DNA of 64,000 nucleotides from Acidobacteriota bacterium (GCA_008363385.1 RHKY01000019.1:1-64000), one strand, 5' to 3'. Positions 41,604 through 51,269 are shown, counted from the stretch's first letter. The notes: generated by a model from the sequence alone, not told the origin. Translations and numbers: made by a program.

Positions 41604-44321
41604 ATGGAGGAGCCGCGCCAGACGACCACGGTCGGCAGCGGGGGCGAGCCGCCTTCCGCCATACGCCTCTTCGCCCCCGGCACCGAGATCGGGGCGCGGT
41701 ACGAGGTCCGCTCGGTCCTGGGGACGGGGGGCTCGGCAGTCGTCTACGCGGTGATCGACCGCGAGCTGAGAAGGCCGGTGGCGCTCAAGGTCCTCCGCGC
41801 CGACCGCGTCTCCGAGGCGGCGCTGCGCCGCTTCCGGCGCGAGGCCGCCGTCGCCCGCGACGCCGCGAGCCCGCGCCTCGTCAGGGTCTTCGACATCGGG
41901 CACGCGGCCGACTCGCTCTTCCTGACGATGGAGCTCGTCGAGGGAGAGTCCCTGAAGGAGCGTCTCGCCCGGGGACGCCTGCCCCTCGACGAGACCCTGC
42001 GCGTCTTCGCGGAGGTCCTCCGCGGGCTCCAGGTCCTCCACGCCCTCGGGATCGTCCACCGGGACGTCAAGCCCGCCAACGTCCTCCTGGCCTCGGACGG
42101 CACGGTGAAGCTGGCCGACTTCGGGCTGGCGCTCCACCTGTCGGCGGACGAGTCGCGCGCCACCGAGACCGGGAGCCTCGTGGGGACGGTCGAGTACCTC
42201 TCGCCGGAGCAGGCTCTGGGGAGGAGCCTGGACGGGCGCAGCGACCTCTACGCCGCCGGGGTCGTCCTCTACGAGATGCTGACCGGGGCGCTCCCCTTCC
42301 ACCGCGACTCCGGGATCGCCACCGCGCTCGCGCGGCTGACCGAGACGGCGCCGGACCCGCGGGCCGCGCGTCCCGAGGTCCCCGCCTGGCTCGCGGCCGT
42401 CGCCGCCCGCCTCCTCGAACGGCGCCCGGCCGCCCGCTACGCGTCGGCCGCCGAGGCGCTGGCCGACGTCGAATCCCGGACGCCCCCGGCCTCGGGGAGG
42501 CGACGCCTCCGGGCGCGCCGCCTCCTCGCGGTGGCGGCGACGCTCACGGCCCTGGGGCTTCTGGGGCTCGCCGTGCGCCCCCTCCTCGCCCCGCGCGTTC
42601 CCGCCCGCCTCGTCGAGGCGGAGGGCGGTCTCGGTCTCCGGGCGCTCGACGCCGAGGGCCGCCTCCTCTGGAAGCGCGACGACGTGCCGAGCGCCAAGCA
42701 CGCGGCTCTCGTCCGGGGCCCCGACGGGCGCCGCGAGGTCGTCGCGGCGCTCCTCGGCCCGGCAGGGGGGAAGGTCGTCGGGACCGAAGGCGCCGAGCTT
42801 TCCTTCCTCTCCCCGGCGAGCGGGGAGCTGCAGGGCCGCGTCCGGCTCCCGGCGCCGAGCCAAGAGGCCTTCCCCGGCTACGCGCCGCGCTTCGGTCCGG
42901 ACGCGATCGAGGCGGTGCGCGTCGACCAGAGAGACGGTGAGGGCCTCCTCGTGACGCTGAGCCACCGTCCCTACTCGCCCTGCTACGTCGTCTGGCACGA
43001 CCCGTGGGCCGGCGAGTCGCGGGTCCTGTTCTCGTCATCGGGCCATCAGCGCGTGGCCGGCGTCGCGGACCTGGACGGCGACGGCCGGCGAGAGGTCCTC
43101 CTCAGCGGCACCGCGAACGCGTTCGGCTGGTACTCGTCCGTCACGGCGCTGCGCGTCCTCCCCACGATCGAGAGGCGTGACGACGGCGTCCGCGACCTCA
43201 ACGCCGAGGCGGCCACGCCGAACCTGAGGGCGCGGGACCCGCGCGCCCTCCTCTGGTACACGCTCGGGCCGAGGGCGGGGGGCTCCCTCAAGAGCGCTCT
43301 GAGGGTGGACGCCTCGCGCCGCCTGCTGGAGCTCCCCTTCTCCGAGGAGGCCCCCGTGCGCGTGGGATTCGACGGCTTCCTCGCCGGCACGTCGAGCGCG
43401 TCCGCTCCCGCCGACCGGGTCCGGCAACGGGACCGCGCCTACGACTCGCTCCGGGAGGCCGACCGCCTCGCGGCTTCCGGTCTCCTCGGCGACGCGGCGA
43501 CGACGGCCGGGCAGGCTTCGCACCTGGCCCGCGCGGCCGGCGACCCGTTCCTCGCGGAGTGGGCGGACCGGGTCGCGGCCGCGCTCCTCGCGCGCTCCGG
43601 GGCCGCGGCCGAGGCCGAGGCGCGGTTCGAGAAGCTGTTCGCGTCGGTCGAGGCCCGCTCCGACGTCGCGTACGACGCCGGGCGTGCGTTCCACCTCCGG
43701 GGCGAGCTGAGGCGCGCGGTCAGCTGGTACGAGAAGGCCGCCGGACCCGGCGGTGAGCCCGACAAGGGGCGGCTGAAGTGGGAGACCCTCGAAGGCGGGC
43801 TCCTCGCCCTGGCGGAGCTGCGGTCCTGGGACGAGGCGGCCCGGCTCGTGACCCGGTTCTCGGGATACCGCACCGCGACGCTCTCCCCAGAGCCCTGGGA
43901 GACGTTCCTCTCGTGGCGGCGGGGCGGGCCGGCAGATCCGGAGGCGCTCCGACCCGTTGTCGTGATGGGTGCCTTCGGCTACTGGCGCGCCGAGATGATG
44001 CTCGCGACGGGGGCAGACCCCGGCAAGCTGGCCACGGAGCTCGAACCGCTCCTCGCCGAGCCCGGGTCGATCGGCGGCCTTGCCCGGCTGCTGCACGCCG
44101 AGGTGAGGCTCCTCGCCGGCGCGCCGCCCGAGGAGGCCTGGACCGAGGCGATCGCGGCCTACCGGGCCCTGCGCCGCTCTCACGCCTCGGACGTCTACGC
44201 CCGGGCGCACCTCGACCTCGTCACGGCGCGCCTCTCGCGGATCGCCGCGAGGTCCGGTCACGAGGCCGAGGCGCGCGAGGCGCGGGGGTTCCTGACCCGG
44301 ACCTGGGGCCGAACGGGCTGA
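41604..44321 (+). CDS. Transmembrane Ser/Thr protein kinase with large sensor domain (paralogue 1)
   Basis: A 905-residue kinase. The cytoplasmic Hanks domain (about 33-290) has GTGGSAVVY, VALKVL, HRDVKPAN, DFGLAL, GTVEYLSPEQ and DGRSDLYAAGV. A membrane segment (LLAVAATLTALGLLGLAV, about 300-318) is followed by an extracytoplasmic region of about 585 residues. Its first part is propeller-like, with an FG-GAP-type calcium loop (DLDGDGRREV), and the second is TPR-like helical repeats (GRAFHLRGELRRAVSWYEKA). The ATG lies just after TACAAT with no strong ribosome site. It is a tandem duplicate of the next gene. Confidence 0.93.
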   Translation: MEEPRQTTTVGSGGEPPSAIRLFAPGTEIGARYEVRSVLGTGGSAVVYAVIDRELRRPVALKVLRADRVSEAALRRFRREAAVARDAASPRLVRVFDIGHAADSLFLTMELVEGESLKERLARGRLPLDETLRVFAEVLRGLQVLHALGIVHRDVKPANVLLASDGTVKLADFGLALHLSADESRATETGSLVGTVEYLSPEQALGRSLDGRSDLYAAGVVLYEMLTGALPFHRDSGIATALARLTETAPDPRAARPEVPAWLAAVAARLLERRPAARYASAAEALADVESRTPPASGRRRLRARRLLAVAATLTALGLLGLAVRPLLAPRVPARLVEAEGGLGLRALDAEGRLLWKRDDVPSAKHAALVRGPDGRREVVAALLGPAGGKVVGTEGAELSFLSPASGELQGRVRLPAPSQEAFPGYAPRFGPDAIEAVRVDQRDGEGLLVTLSHRPYSPCYVVWHDPWAGESRVLFSSSGHQRVAGVADLDGDGRREVLLSGTANAFGWYSSVTALRVLPTIERRDDGVRDLNAEAATPNLRARDPRALLWYTLGPRAGGSLKSALRVDASRRLLELPFSEEAPVRVGFDGFLAGTSSASAPADRVRQRDRAYDSLREADRLAASGLLGDAATTAGQASHLARAAGDPFLAEWADRVAAALLARSGAAAEAEARFEKLFASVEARSDVAYDAGRAFHLRGELRRAVSWYEKAAGPGGEPDKGRLKWETLEGGLLALAELRSWDEAARLVTRFSGYRTATLSPEPWETFLSWRRGGPADPEALRPVVVMGAFGYWRAEMMLATGADPGKLATELEPLLAEPGSIGGLARLLHAEVRLLAGAPPEEAWTEAIAAYRALRRSHASDVYARAHLDLVTARLSRIAARSGHEAEAREARGFLTRTWGRTG

Positions 44322-44414
44322 CGCGGCCCCACGCCTGTCGCCGCGGGAGGGCGGATCGTGCGACGGGACGGCGGTGCGTCGCGTGCGGCTTCCGCCCCAC
44401 CGCCAGACGAACCG

Positions 44415-44420
44415 TACAAT
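44415..44420 (+). promoter_or_regulatory. -10 box (TACAAT) of the second tandem kinase
   Basis: CCGTACAAT lies 12 bases before the ATG at 44433, duplicated together with the gene. Confidence 0.5.
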
Positions 44421-44432
44421 CCCGTTCACTTC

Positions 44433-47135
44433 ATGGAGGAGTCCCGCGCGACGACGGTCGGTGAGAGGGGCGAGGCCGCCCCGATACGCCTCTTCGCCCC
44501 CGGGACCGAGATCGGCTCGCGGTACGAGGTCCGCTCGGTGCTGGGTACCGGCGGGTCGGCGGTCGTCTACGGGGCGTTCGACCGCGAGCTGAAGCGGCCG
44601 GTCGCGCTGAAGGTCCTCCGCGGAGAGCGCGTCTCCGAGGCCGTCCTCCGGCGCTTCCGCCGGGAAGCGGCGGTCGCCCGCGACGCCGCGAGCCCCCGCC
44701 TCGTGAGGGTCTTCGACATCGGGCAGGCCGCCGACTCGATCTTCCTGACGATGGAGCTCGTCGAGGGCGAGTCGCTGAAGGAGCGCCTCGCCCGAGGCCG
44801 TCTGACGCTCGACGAGGCGCTCCGCGTCTTCGCGGAGGTCCTCCGCGGGCTCCAGGTCCTCCACGCCCTCGGGATCGTCCACCGGGACGTCAAGCCCGCC
44901 AACGTCCTCCTCGCCGCCGACGGCACGGTGAAGCTGGCCGACTTCGGCCTGGCGCTCCACCTCTCGGCCGACGAGTCCCGGGCCACCGAGACCGGCGGCC
45001 TCGTCGGAACGGTCGAGTACCTCTCCCCGGAGCAGGCGCTCGGCAGAGAGCTGGACGGCCGGAGCGACCTCTACGCGGCGGGAGTCCTCCTCTACGAGAT
45101 GCTGACGGGCGCCCTCCCGTTCCACCGCGAGTCGGCCATCGCGACCGCGCTGGCGCGGCTGACGGAGAAGGCGCCCGAGCCCCGCGACGCCCGGCCGGGC
45201 ATTCCCACGTGGCTCTCGGCCGTCGTGGCGCGCCTCCTCGAAGCCGACCCCCGGCGGCGGTACGGGGCGGCCGGCGACGCGCTCGCGGACCTGGAGCGGA
45301 GGTCTGCCCCGACGGCCCGGCGGCGCACGGCGCGCCCGATCGCCCTCGCCGCGGTCCTGGCGGCCGTGGCGGCGGGAGGGGGGCTCCTTGCTCTCCGCGC
45401 GCGGGGCGGGGCAGAGGTCGCGCAGATCGGCGGGGGCGACCTCGGGCGAGGGATCCGCGCCCTCGACGCGAAGGGCCGCCTCCTCTGGAAGCGGGACGAC
45501 GTAACGGAGCCGGCCCAGGCGACCCTCGTGCGCGGGCGGGAGCGGGGGGACCTCCGGATCGCGGCGGTCGTAGCTCCCGAAGGCGGAGCGGCCGTAGGCC
45601 CCGAGGGGGCGATCCTCTCGTTCCTCTCCCCGAAGACGGGGGCAGTCGAGAGCCAGGTCCGTCTCCCGGCGCCGTCCTCGGACACGTTCCCCGCGTACGT
45701 GCCCCGCTTCACAGTGACGGCCGTCGAGCCCCTGCTCCTCTCGGAAGGCGAGGGAGAGGGCGTCCTCGTGACGTTCTTCCACCAGCCGTACTCCCCCTCG
45801 TACGCCGTCTGGCACGACCCGTGGGCCGGCGAGACGCAGCTCGTTCTCGCGGCCTCGGGGCACCACAGGCTCGCCGGCGCCGTCGACCTCGAAGGGGACC
45901 GGCGTCGCGAGCTCGTCTTCGTGGGGGTCGCGAACCCCTTCGGGTGGTACACGGGAGTCGCGGCGGTCCGGGTTCCTCCCCCGTCCGCGGGGCGGCTGGA
46001 CGGCCTGCGCCACGACCACCAAGCGGCCACGACGCCGGACCTCGGACCGAGGAACCCGAAAGCGCTCCTCTGGTACACCCTGGGCCTCCGCAAGGCCGCG
46101 ATGCCGGGTCCGCCGCTCCGGGCCGACCCGGAGCGACAGACGTTCCAGCTCGAGATCGGCCGGCCCGAGCCGCTCCGCCTCGGGTTCGACGGGTTCCCGG
46201 CCGGGACCTCGAGCGCGCTCCCGCCCGACGAACGGGCCGGCCAGCGGGACGCCGCCTACGACGCCCTCCGCCAGGCGGCGCGCCTGTCGGCGGGGGGCCG
46301 CGCGACCGAGGCCCTGGCCGCCGGGGACGCGGCCGCGCGGGCCGCGGCCGCCGCCGCGGACACCTGGCTCGTCGAGTGGACGCGCCGCGTCCAGGCGTCG
46401 CTCCTGGCGAGGTCGGGAGAGGTGGCCGAGGCCGAGCGTAGGTTCGAGCGGCTCTTCACCGAGCTCGAGGCGGCCTCGGACGTCGCCTTCGACGCCGGGC
46501 GCGCCTTCCACCTGCGCGGCGAGCTGCGGCGCGCCGTCCGGTGGTACGAGCGGTCGAGCGGGCCCGCCGGCGACCCGCAGAAGGGCCGGCTGAAGTGGGA
46601 GGCGCTGGAGGGGGCGCTCCTCTGCCTCGCCGAGATCGGCGAGTGGGACGAGGCCGACGCGATGCTCCGGAGGTTCGGGGGGTACGGCTCCGGGACGCTC
46701 CCGGCCGAGAGCTGGGAGGCGTTCGTGACCTGGAGGCGCGGCGGCAAGCCCCGGCTCGATGCGCTCTCCCGAGAGGAGGTCGGCGCCTTCCGCTACTGGG
46801 CCGCGGAGGCCCGGCTCTCGGCCGGTGCCGAGCCCGCGAGCGTCCTCTCCGCGATGACCGGCGTGCTCGCGGACCCCGGGTCGGTGGGCCACCTCTCCCG
46901 CCTCCTCGGCGCCGAGCTACGGCTCCTCGCCGGCGCGCCGCCCGAGGAGGCCTGGTCCGAGGCGATCGCGGCCTACCGGGCCCTGCGGCGGGCGCACGCC
47001 TCGGACGTCCGCGTCCGGGCGCACCTCGACCTCGTCACGGCGCGCCTCCGCCGGATCGCCGCGCGGTCCGGGCACGAGGCCGAGGCGCGAGAGGCGAAGG
47101 CGTTCCTGACCCGGACCTGGGGCAGGCCCGGCTGA
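44433..47135 (+). CDS. Transmembrane Ser/Thr protein kinase with large sensor domain (paralogue 2)
   Basis: A 900-residue paralogue of the preceding kinase with the same order: Hanks domain (GTGGSAVVY, VALKVL, HRDVKPAN, DFGLAL, SPEQ), membrane segment (PIALAAVLAAVAAGGGLLAL), propeller-like region and TPR-like C-terminus. The FG-GAP loop seen in paralogue 1 is degenerate here (DLEGDRRRELV). The kinase domains are nearly identical by eye; the sensor halves differ more, so the copies probably read different signals. I set the start at ATG 44433 by alignment to paralogue 1 (both begin MEE); an upstream in-frame start exists. Confidence 0.93.
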   Translation: MEESRATTVGERGEAAPIRLFAPGTEIGSRYEVRSVLGTGGSAVVYGAFDRELKRPVALKVLRGERVSEAVLRRFRREAAVARDAASPRLVRVFDIGQAADSIFLTMELVEGESLKERLARGRLTLDEALRVFAEVLRGLQVLHALGIVHRDVKPANVLLAADGTVKLADFGLALHLSADESRATETGGLVGTVEYLSPEQALGRELDGRSDLYAAGVLLYEMLTGALPFHRESAIATALARLTEKAPEPRDARPGIPTWLSAVVARLLEADPRRRYGAAGDALADLERRSAPTARRRTARPIALAAVLAAVAAGGGLLALRARGGAEVAQIGGGDLGRGIRALDAKGRLLWKRDDVTEPAQATLVRGRERGDLRIAAVVAPEGGAAVGPEGAILSFLSPKTGAVESQVRLPAPSSDTFPAYVPRFTVTAVEPLLLSEGEGEGVLVTFFHQPYSPSYAVWHDPWAGETQLVLAASGHHRLAGAVDLEGDRRRELVFVGVANPFGWYTGVAAVRVPPPSAGRLDGLRHDHQAATTPDLGPRNPKALLWYTLGLRKAAMPGPPLRADPERQTFQLEIGRPEPLRLGFDGFPAGTSSALPPDERAGQRDAAYDALRQAARLSAGGRATEALAAGDAAARAAAAAADTWLVEWTRRVQASLLARSGEVAEAERRFERLFTELEAASDVAFDAGRAFHLRGELRRAVRWYERSSGPAGDPQKGRLKWEALEGALLCLAEIGEWDEADAMLRRFGGYGSGTLPAESWEAFVTWRRGGKPRLDALSREEVGAFRYWAAEARLSAGAEPASVLSAMTGVLADPGSVGHLSRLLGAELRLLAGAPPEEAWSEAIAAYRALRRAHASDVRVRAHLDLVTARLRRIAARSGHEAEAREAKAFLTRTWGRPG

Positions 47136-47316
47136 CGCCGACCGCCGCCCGGCGAGCCGGAGGCGTCCGTCCCGGGGTTGGGTGGGGACGGGTGGCGGAG
47201 CCCTGGAACTTCCGGGCGCATTCCTTCGTAAGAGGTGAGGAACTTCCGGCCGGGGCCGAACCCTGCCTGCCGAGCCGCGGGCGGTCGAGCCGCCGCGGCC
47301 GGCGTGAGGATTCGTG

Positions 47317-49500
47317 ATGTGGAAGGCCGGATTGGCGCTCCTCCTCCTGCTCGGGACGGCCCCGCTGCCCGCCGACCCGCCGCCCGCGCGGGACGAGGTG
47401 CAGGAGCTGAACGCCCGCTTCAAGGAGCTCTACGGGGCGAAGCGGTACGAGGAGGCGCTGGGCGCCCTCGAGGCGCTCGGGGCGCGCCCGGAGCTCTCGG
47501 GGGACCGCGACGCGCAGGCCTCGATCGCCTACGGCCGGGCGTGCCTGAAGGCGCTCCTCGGCCGCAAGGACGAGGCGATCGAGGGGCTCCGCTCGGCGTT
47601 CGCGGCCGGGTTCTCGGACCTCGGGACGGTCGCCACCGACGCCGACCTCGACTCGCTCCGCGCCGACCCGCGGTTCGTGTCGCTGGTCGCCGAGGCCCGG
47701 AAGAAGCTCGGCCCGGCCCGGCTGGAGTGGGACGACGCCCCCCGGCCGCCGGAGTTCCGCCTGCGCTTCGACGACCCGGCCGCCCCGGAGCTCGCGCAGC
47801 TCCGTGCGGAGTTCGGGATCGACCCCGCGGTGGCCGGCGCTTCGGACGACCTCGACCGGCTCGTCCGGCTGGCGAAGTGGACGAGCGAGCAGTGGGCGCA
47901 TAGCCCGACGCAGATGGCCTCGAAGCCCGACCCGATCTCGATCCTGCGGGAGGCGAAGGCCGGCGGCCGCTTCATCTGTCGTGACTACGCGATCGTGGCG
48001 GCGGGCGCGGCCCGCGCGTTCGGGCTCGCCTCCCGCGTGATCTCGGTCCTGCCGAAGGACGTCGAGACCCGGAGCGAGGCGCACTCCGTGGCCGAGGCGT
48101 GGCTCCCCGGCCGGGCGAAGTGGGTCCTCCTGGACGGGCAGTACGGGATCGTGCCCGTCCGGGACGGCGTGCCGCTGAACGCCGTGGAGCTCCAGAAGGC
48201 GCTCGCCGAGGACGCGCCGCTCTCGTGCCTCGGGGCCTCCGCGCGGTGCGAGGAGTGGAAGTGGTTCGTCGGGCGCAACCTCTTCTACTTCAAGGTGGCG
48301 CAGGACCAGCGGCGGTTCGGGGGCGCCGCCTCGCCGCAGCTCGTCCTCGTCCCGAAGGGGGCCTCCTCGCCGCGGAAGTTCGCGGGCGGGAACGAGAGCG
48401 TCTTCGCCAACGCGCTCTACACCTCGATCCCGGCGAGCTTCTACGCCCCGCCCGAGGCCGAGGCGCCGGCCGGCGGCGGGCCGGACGTCCCGCGCCTCCT
48501 CGGCTCCCTGGCGGCGGAGGGTCCGCGGAGCGAGGTGCTGGTCCTCGGGACGGCCCACCTCCAGGGCCTGGGCGAGGGGCTGCGGCGGGAGTCGCTCGCC
48601 CCGGTGATCTCGGCGCTCGAGCGCTTCCGCCCGACCGCCGTCTGCGTCGAGCACCTGCCGGCCCGCGACGTCGCCGAGATGGACGCCCGCGGGGGCGCGT
48701 ACCGGGAGGTGGCCGAGATGTTCGCCGCCGACGACCTCCGGTACGGCCGCCTCCTCCGCCGGGTCCTGAAGGCCTCCCGCGAGGCCGCGTGGGCCCGGGC
48801 CGAGGCGCTCCTGTCGCGCTCCGCCTCGCTCGACGCCGCGAGCCGGCGCGACCTCGTTGCCTGGCTCGTCGCCGCCTACGAGGTGCCGACCGCCCTCCTC
48901 CAATGGTCGGCCCTGCCCCCCGATTCGCGCCGGCCGGGGCCCCGCCTCCCGGAGGAGGTGGTCCGCTGGCTGGACCGGTCCGTCGCCTCGCCGAACGAGA
49001 TCTCCTCGATCGCGATCCCGGTGGCCCGCGCCGCGGGCCTCTGGCGGCTCGTCTCGGTCGACAGCCAGTGGGACGGGGCGCGGATCCTCTCCCAGCCGGA
49101 GGCGGCGGTCGAGGAGGCGTTCGGGCACCCGCTGAAGTCGTCCGGCATGGACTCCGCGATCTACCGGGAGCAGCGGAGGCTGACCGAGGAGGCGGCGAGC
49201 GGCAGCCTCCTGCCGCTCTACCGCTTCCTGAACGCCCCGGAGTACGGGTCCGAGGACGCCGTCGCGCAGTGGGGCCCGTGGCTGAGGATGCACCTCGCCT
49301 CCGGCGTGGACCGCCTCCGGTACGGGAACTGGGAGGCGCGGAACGCCCGGATGGTCGCCAACCTCTCGGACGTCACCGCCTCGACGCGGGCCGAGCGCGT
49401 CCTCTTCCTCGTCGGCGTCGCGCACAAGCCGTTCGTCGAGGACCTCCTCCGGCGCCTCGTCCACGTGAAGGTGGCGAGCTTCGAGGACCTCGCGCGCTGA
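47317..49500 (+). CDS. Secreted transglutaminase-like protein fused to a DUF5694-like domain
   Basis: A 727-residue protein with a signal peptide (AGLALLLLLGTAPLPA). Residues about 25-125 are TPR-like. A transglutaminase-like fold follows (about 160-320) with a plausible Cys-His-Asp triad in FICRDYA, EAHSVAEAW and LLDGQYG. The C-terminal half (about 405-727) resembles DUF5694: VLVLGTAHLQG, FRPTAVCVEHLPARD and RVLFLVGVAHKPFVEDLL. I infer the families by motif; the fusion is unusual to me. ATG at 47317 follows GAGGATT; a GTG one codon upstream is possible. The role may be peptide cleavage or cross-linking in the envelope. Confidence 0.82.
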   Translation: MWKAGLALLLLLGTAPLPADPPPARDEVQELNARFKELYGAKRYEEALGALEALGARPELSGDRDAQASIAYGRACLKALLGRKDEAIEGLRSAFAAGFSDLGTVATDADLDSLRADPRFVSLVAEARKKLGPARLEWDDAPRPPEFRLRFDDPAAPELAQLRAEFGIDPAVAGASDDLDRLVRLAKWTSEQWAHSPTQMASKPDPISILREAKAGGRFICRDYAIVAAGAARAFGLASRVISVLPKDVETRSEAHSVAEAWLPGRAKWVLLDGQYGIVPVRDGVPLNAVELQKALAEDAPLSCLGASARCEEWKWFVGRNLFYFKVAQDQRRFGGAASPQLVLVPKGASSPRKFAGGNESVFANALYTSIPASFYAPPEAEAPAGGGPDVPRLLGSLAAEGPRSEVLVLGTAHLQGLGEGLRRESLAPVISALERFRPTAVCVEHLPARDVAEMDARGGAYREVAEMFAADDLRYGRLLRRVLKASREAAWARAEALLSRSASLDAASRRDLVAWLVAAYEVPTALLQWSALPPDSRRPGPRLPEEVVRWLDRSVASPNEISSIAIPVARAAGLWRLVSVDSQWDGARILSQPEAAVEEAFGHPLKSSGMDSAIYREQRRLTEEAASGSLLPLYRFLNAPEYGSEDAVAQWGPWLRMHLASGVDRLRYGNWEARNARMVANLSDVTASTRAERVLFLVGVAHKPFVEDLLRRLVHVKVASFEDLAR

Positions 49501-49501
49501 G

Positions 49502-49526
49502 GCCCCGCCCCCGGGGGCGGAGGGGC
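49502..49526 (+). terminator. G/C hairpin between 47317 gene and cysteine-synthase-like gene
   Basis: GCCCCGCCCCC pairs imperfectly with GGGGGCGGAGGGGC just after the stop at 49500. It could terminate, or mask an upstream start at 49528. Confidence 0.35.
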
Positions 49527-49557
49527 GATGATCGGGACCGGAAGGAGGCCTGGATCC

Positions 49558-50481
49558 ATGGACGTCCTCCAGGCCGTCGGGAACACGTCGCTGGTCCGCC
49601 TGCGGAAGGTCTGCCCGCCCGGCGTCGGGAAGATCCTGCTGAAGGCCGAGTGGGAGAACCCGACCGGGAGCCTCAAGGACCGGATGGCCCTCTCCGTCGT
49701 CTCGAGGGCGGAGGCGGACGGGAGGCTGCCGCCCGGCGGGACGGTCCTGGAGTACACCGGCGGCAGCACGGGGACGTCGCTGGCGTTCGTCTGCGCCGCC
49801 CGGGGGTACCGGATCCGGATCGTCAGCTCCGACGCGTTCAGCCGCGAGAAGCTCGACCACATGGCGGCCCTCGGCGCCGAGCTGACGCTCGTCCCGAGCG
49901 AGGGGGGCCTCACCACGAGGAAGCTCATCCTCGACATGGTCGAGACCGCCCGGGAGATGAGCCGCGAGCCGGGCACCTACTGGACGAACCAGCTCGAGAA
50001 CCTCGACGCCGTGGCCGGCTACGCGCCGCTCGGCGAGGAGGTCTGGGAGCAGACGGCCGGCCGGGTCGACGCCTTCGTCCAGAGCGTCGGCACGGCGGCC
50101 TCGCTCCGCGGGGTCGCCACCGTCCTGAAGCGCCACCGGCCCGGCGTCCGTGTGGTCGCGGTCGAGCCCGCCGAGTCCTCGGTCCTCCTCGGGAACCCGC
50201 CGGGGCCGCACAAGATCGAGGGGGTCGGGATCGGCTACACGCCCCCGCTCTGGGAGCCGTCGCTCGTGGACGAGGTCGTGGCGGTCGGGACGAACGAGGC
50301 GAAGGAGATGGCCCGGCGCCTGGCCCGGGAGGAGGCCCTCTTCGCCGGGACCTCCACCGGCGCCAACGTGGTCGCCGCGATCCGCCTCGCCGAGCGTCTC
50401 GGTCCGGACGCCGTGGTCGTCACGCTGGCGTGCGACTCGGGGCTGAAGTACCTCAGCACGGACGTCTACCGGCGGAGCTGA
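49558..50481 (+). CDS. PLP-dependent cysteine synthase family protein
   Basis: A 307-residue fold-type II PLP enzyme. The PLP lysine lies in PTGSLKDRMA (about residue 41). The phosphate-binding loop is QSVGTAASLRG. The substrate loop reads YTGGSTGTSLA instead of the TSGNTG of CysK/CysM, so it may be an O-acetylserine or O-phosphoserine sulfhydrylase subgroup, cystathionine-beta-synthase-like, or a related beta-replacement enzyme. I chose ATG at 49558 (MDVLQAVGNTSL fits the family) with GAAGGAGG upstream; ATG at 49528 is also possible. Not in the sulfate operon but a likely user of its product. Confidence 0.87.
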   Translation: MDVLQAVGNTSLVRLRKVCPPGVGKILLKAEWENPTGSLKDRMALSVVSRAEADGRLPPGGTVLEYTGGSTGTSLAFVCAARGYRIRIVSSDAFSREKLDHMAALGAELTLVPSEGGLTTRKLILDMVETAREMSREPGTYWTNQLENLDAVAGYAPLGEEVWEQTAGRVDAFVQSVGTAASLRGVATVLKRHRPGVRVVAVEPAESSVLLGNPPGPHKIEGVGIGYTPPLWEPSLVDEVVAVGTNEAKEMARRLAREEALFAGTSTGANVVAAIRLAERLGPDAVVVTLACDSGLKYLSTDVYRRS

Positions 50482-50528
50482 GGCGCGGTACCCTCTCGGA
50501 GCCGTCCTCGGCCGGGAGGTCCGGAGCC

Positions 50529-51230
50529 GTGAACGAGAAGGTCGCCGTCGTCACCGCCGCGAGCGCCGGGATCGGCGCCGCCTGCGCCCGCGAGCTGAAG
50601 CGGCGCGGCTACGCCGTGTCGCTCCTGGCCCGCTCGGAGGCCGTCCTCGACCTGGCGCGCGAGCTGGGCGGGATCGGGACGACCGGCTCGGTCGCAGACC
50701 CCGGAGCGCTCGAGCGGCTCGTGAACGCGACGCTCCGCACGTACGGCCGGGTCGACGCGGTCGTCGCCAACGCCGGCCATCCCGCCAAGGGGGACCTCCT
50801 CGAGGTGTCCGACGCGGACTGGCACGAGGGGCTGGACCTCCTCTTCCTCTCCGTCGTCCGGATGGCGCGGCTCGTGACGCCCGTCTTCGAGCGGCAGGGG
50901 GGCGGGGCGATCGTGAACGTCTCGTCCTTCACGGCGAAGGAGCCCAGCCTCCCCCGCCCCGTCTCGTCGGCGCTCCGGGCCGCGCTCGCGAGCTTCACGC
51001 GGATGTACGCGGACCGCTACGCGGCGCGGGGCATCCGGATGAACTCGGTCCTCCCGGGCTGGGTGGCGACCCACCCCGTCTCCGAGGCCGACGCGGCCGG
51101 GATCCCGATGGGCCGGCCCGCCGAGCCCGACGAGGTCGCGCGCGTGGTGGCGTTCCTCCTCTCGCCCGAGGCGAGCTACGTGACGGGCGCCGACCTCCGC
51201 GTCGACGGCGGGCTCCTCCGGTCGCTGTAG
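50529..51230 (+). CDS. SDR family protein with non-canonical active site
   Basis: A 233-residue Rossmann-fold short-chain dehydrogenase/reductase relative. The cofactor motif reads TAASAGIGAACA (TGxxxGIG variant), followed by NAG (VANAGHP) and IVNVSS. The catalytic YxxxK is absent: the matching region is PVSSALRAAL, with Ser and Arg in place of Tyr and Lys. So it may be catalytically altered, or a non-enzymatic NAD(P) binder. GTG at 50529 follows GGGAGGTCCGGAG. It follows the cysteine-synthase-like gene by 47 bases on the same strand. Confidence 0.88.
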   Translation: MNEKVAVVTAASAGIGAACARELKRRGYAVSLLARSEAVLDLARELGGIGTTGSVADPGALERLVNATLRTYGRVDAVVANAGHPAKGDLLEVSDADWHEGLDLLFLSVVRMARLVTPVFERQGGGAIVNVSSFTAKEPSLPRPVSSALRAALASFTRMYADRYAARGIRMNSVLPGWVATHPVSEADAAGIPMGRPAEPDEVARVVAFLLSPEASYVTGADLRVDGGLLRSL

Positions 51231-51269
51231 CCCTGCGGCCCGGCGGGCGGGGCCGTCCGTACGGGCTAC
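51227..51269. terminator. Shared terminator overlapping two convergent stop codons
   Basis: GTAGCCC and GGGCTAC close a GC-rich hairpin that includes the stop codons of the SDR gene and of the convergent GGDEF-EAL gene. Confidence 0.5.

Noticed and set aside
43035-46892. 1285-codon open minus-strand frame opposite the tandem kinases
   Set aside because: The composition is compositional noise (RPRERE-type), while the plus strand encodes complete kinase motifs twice.
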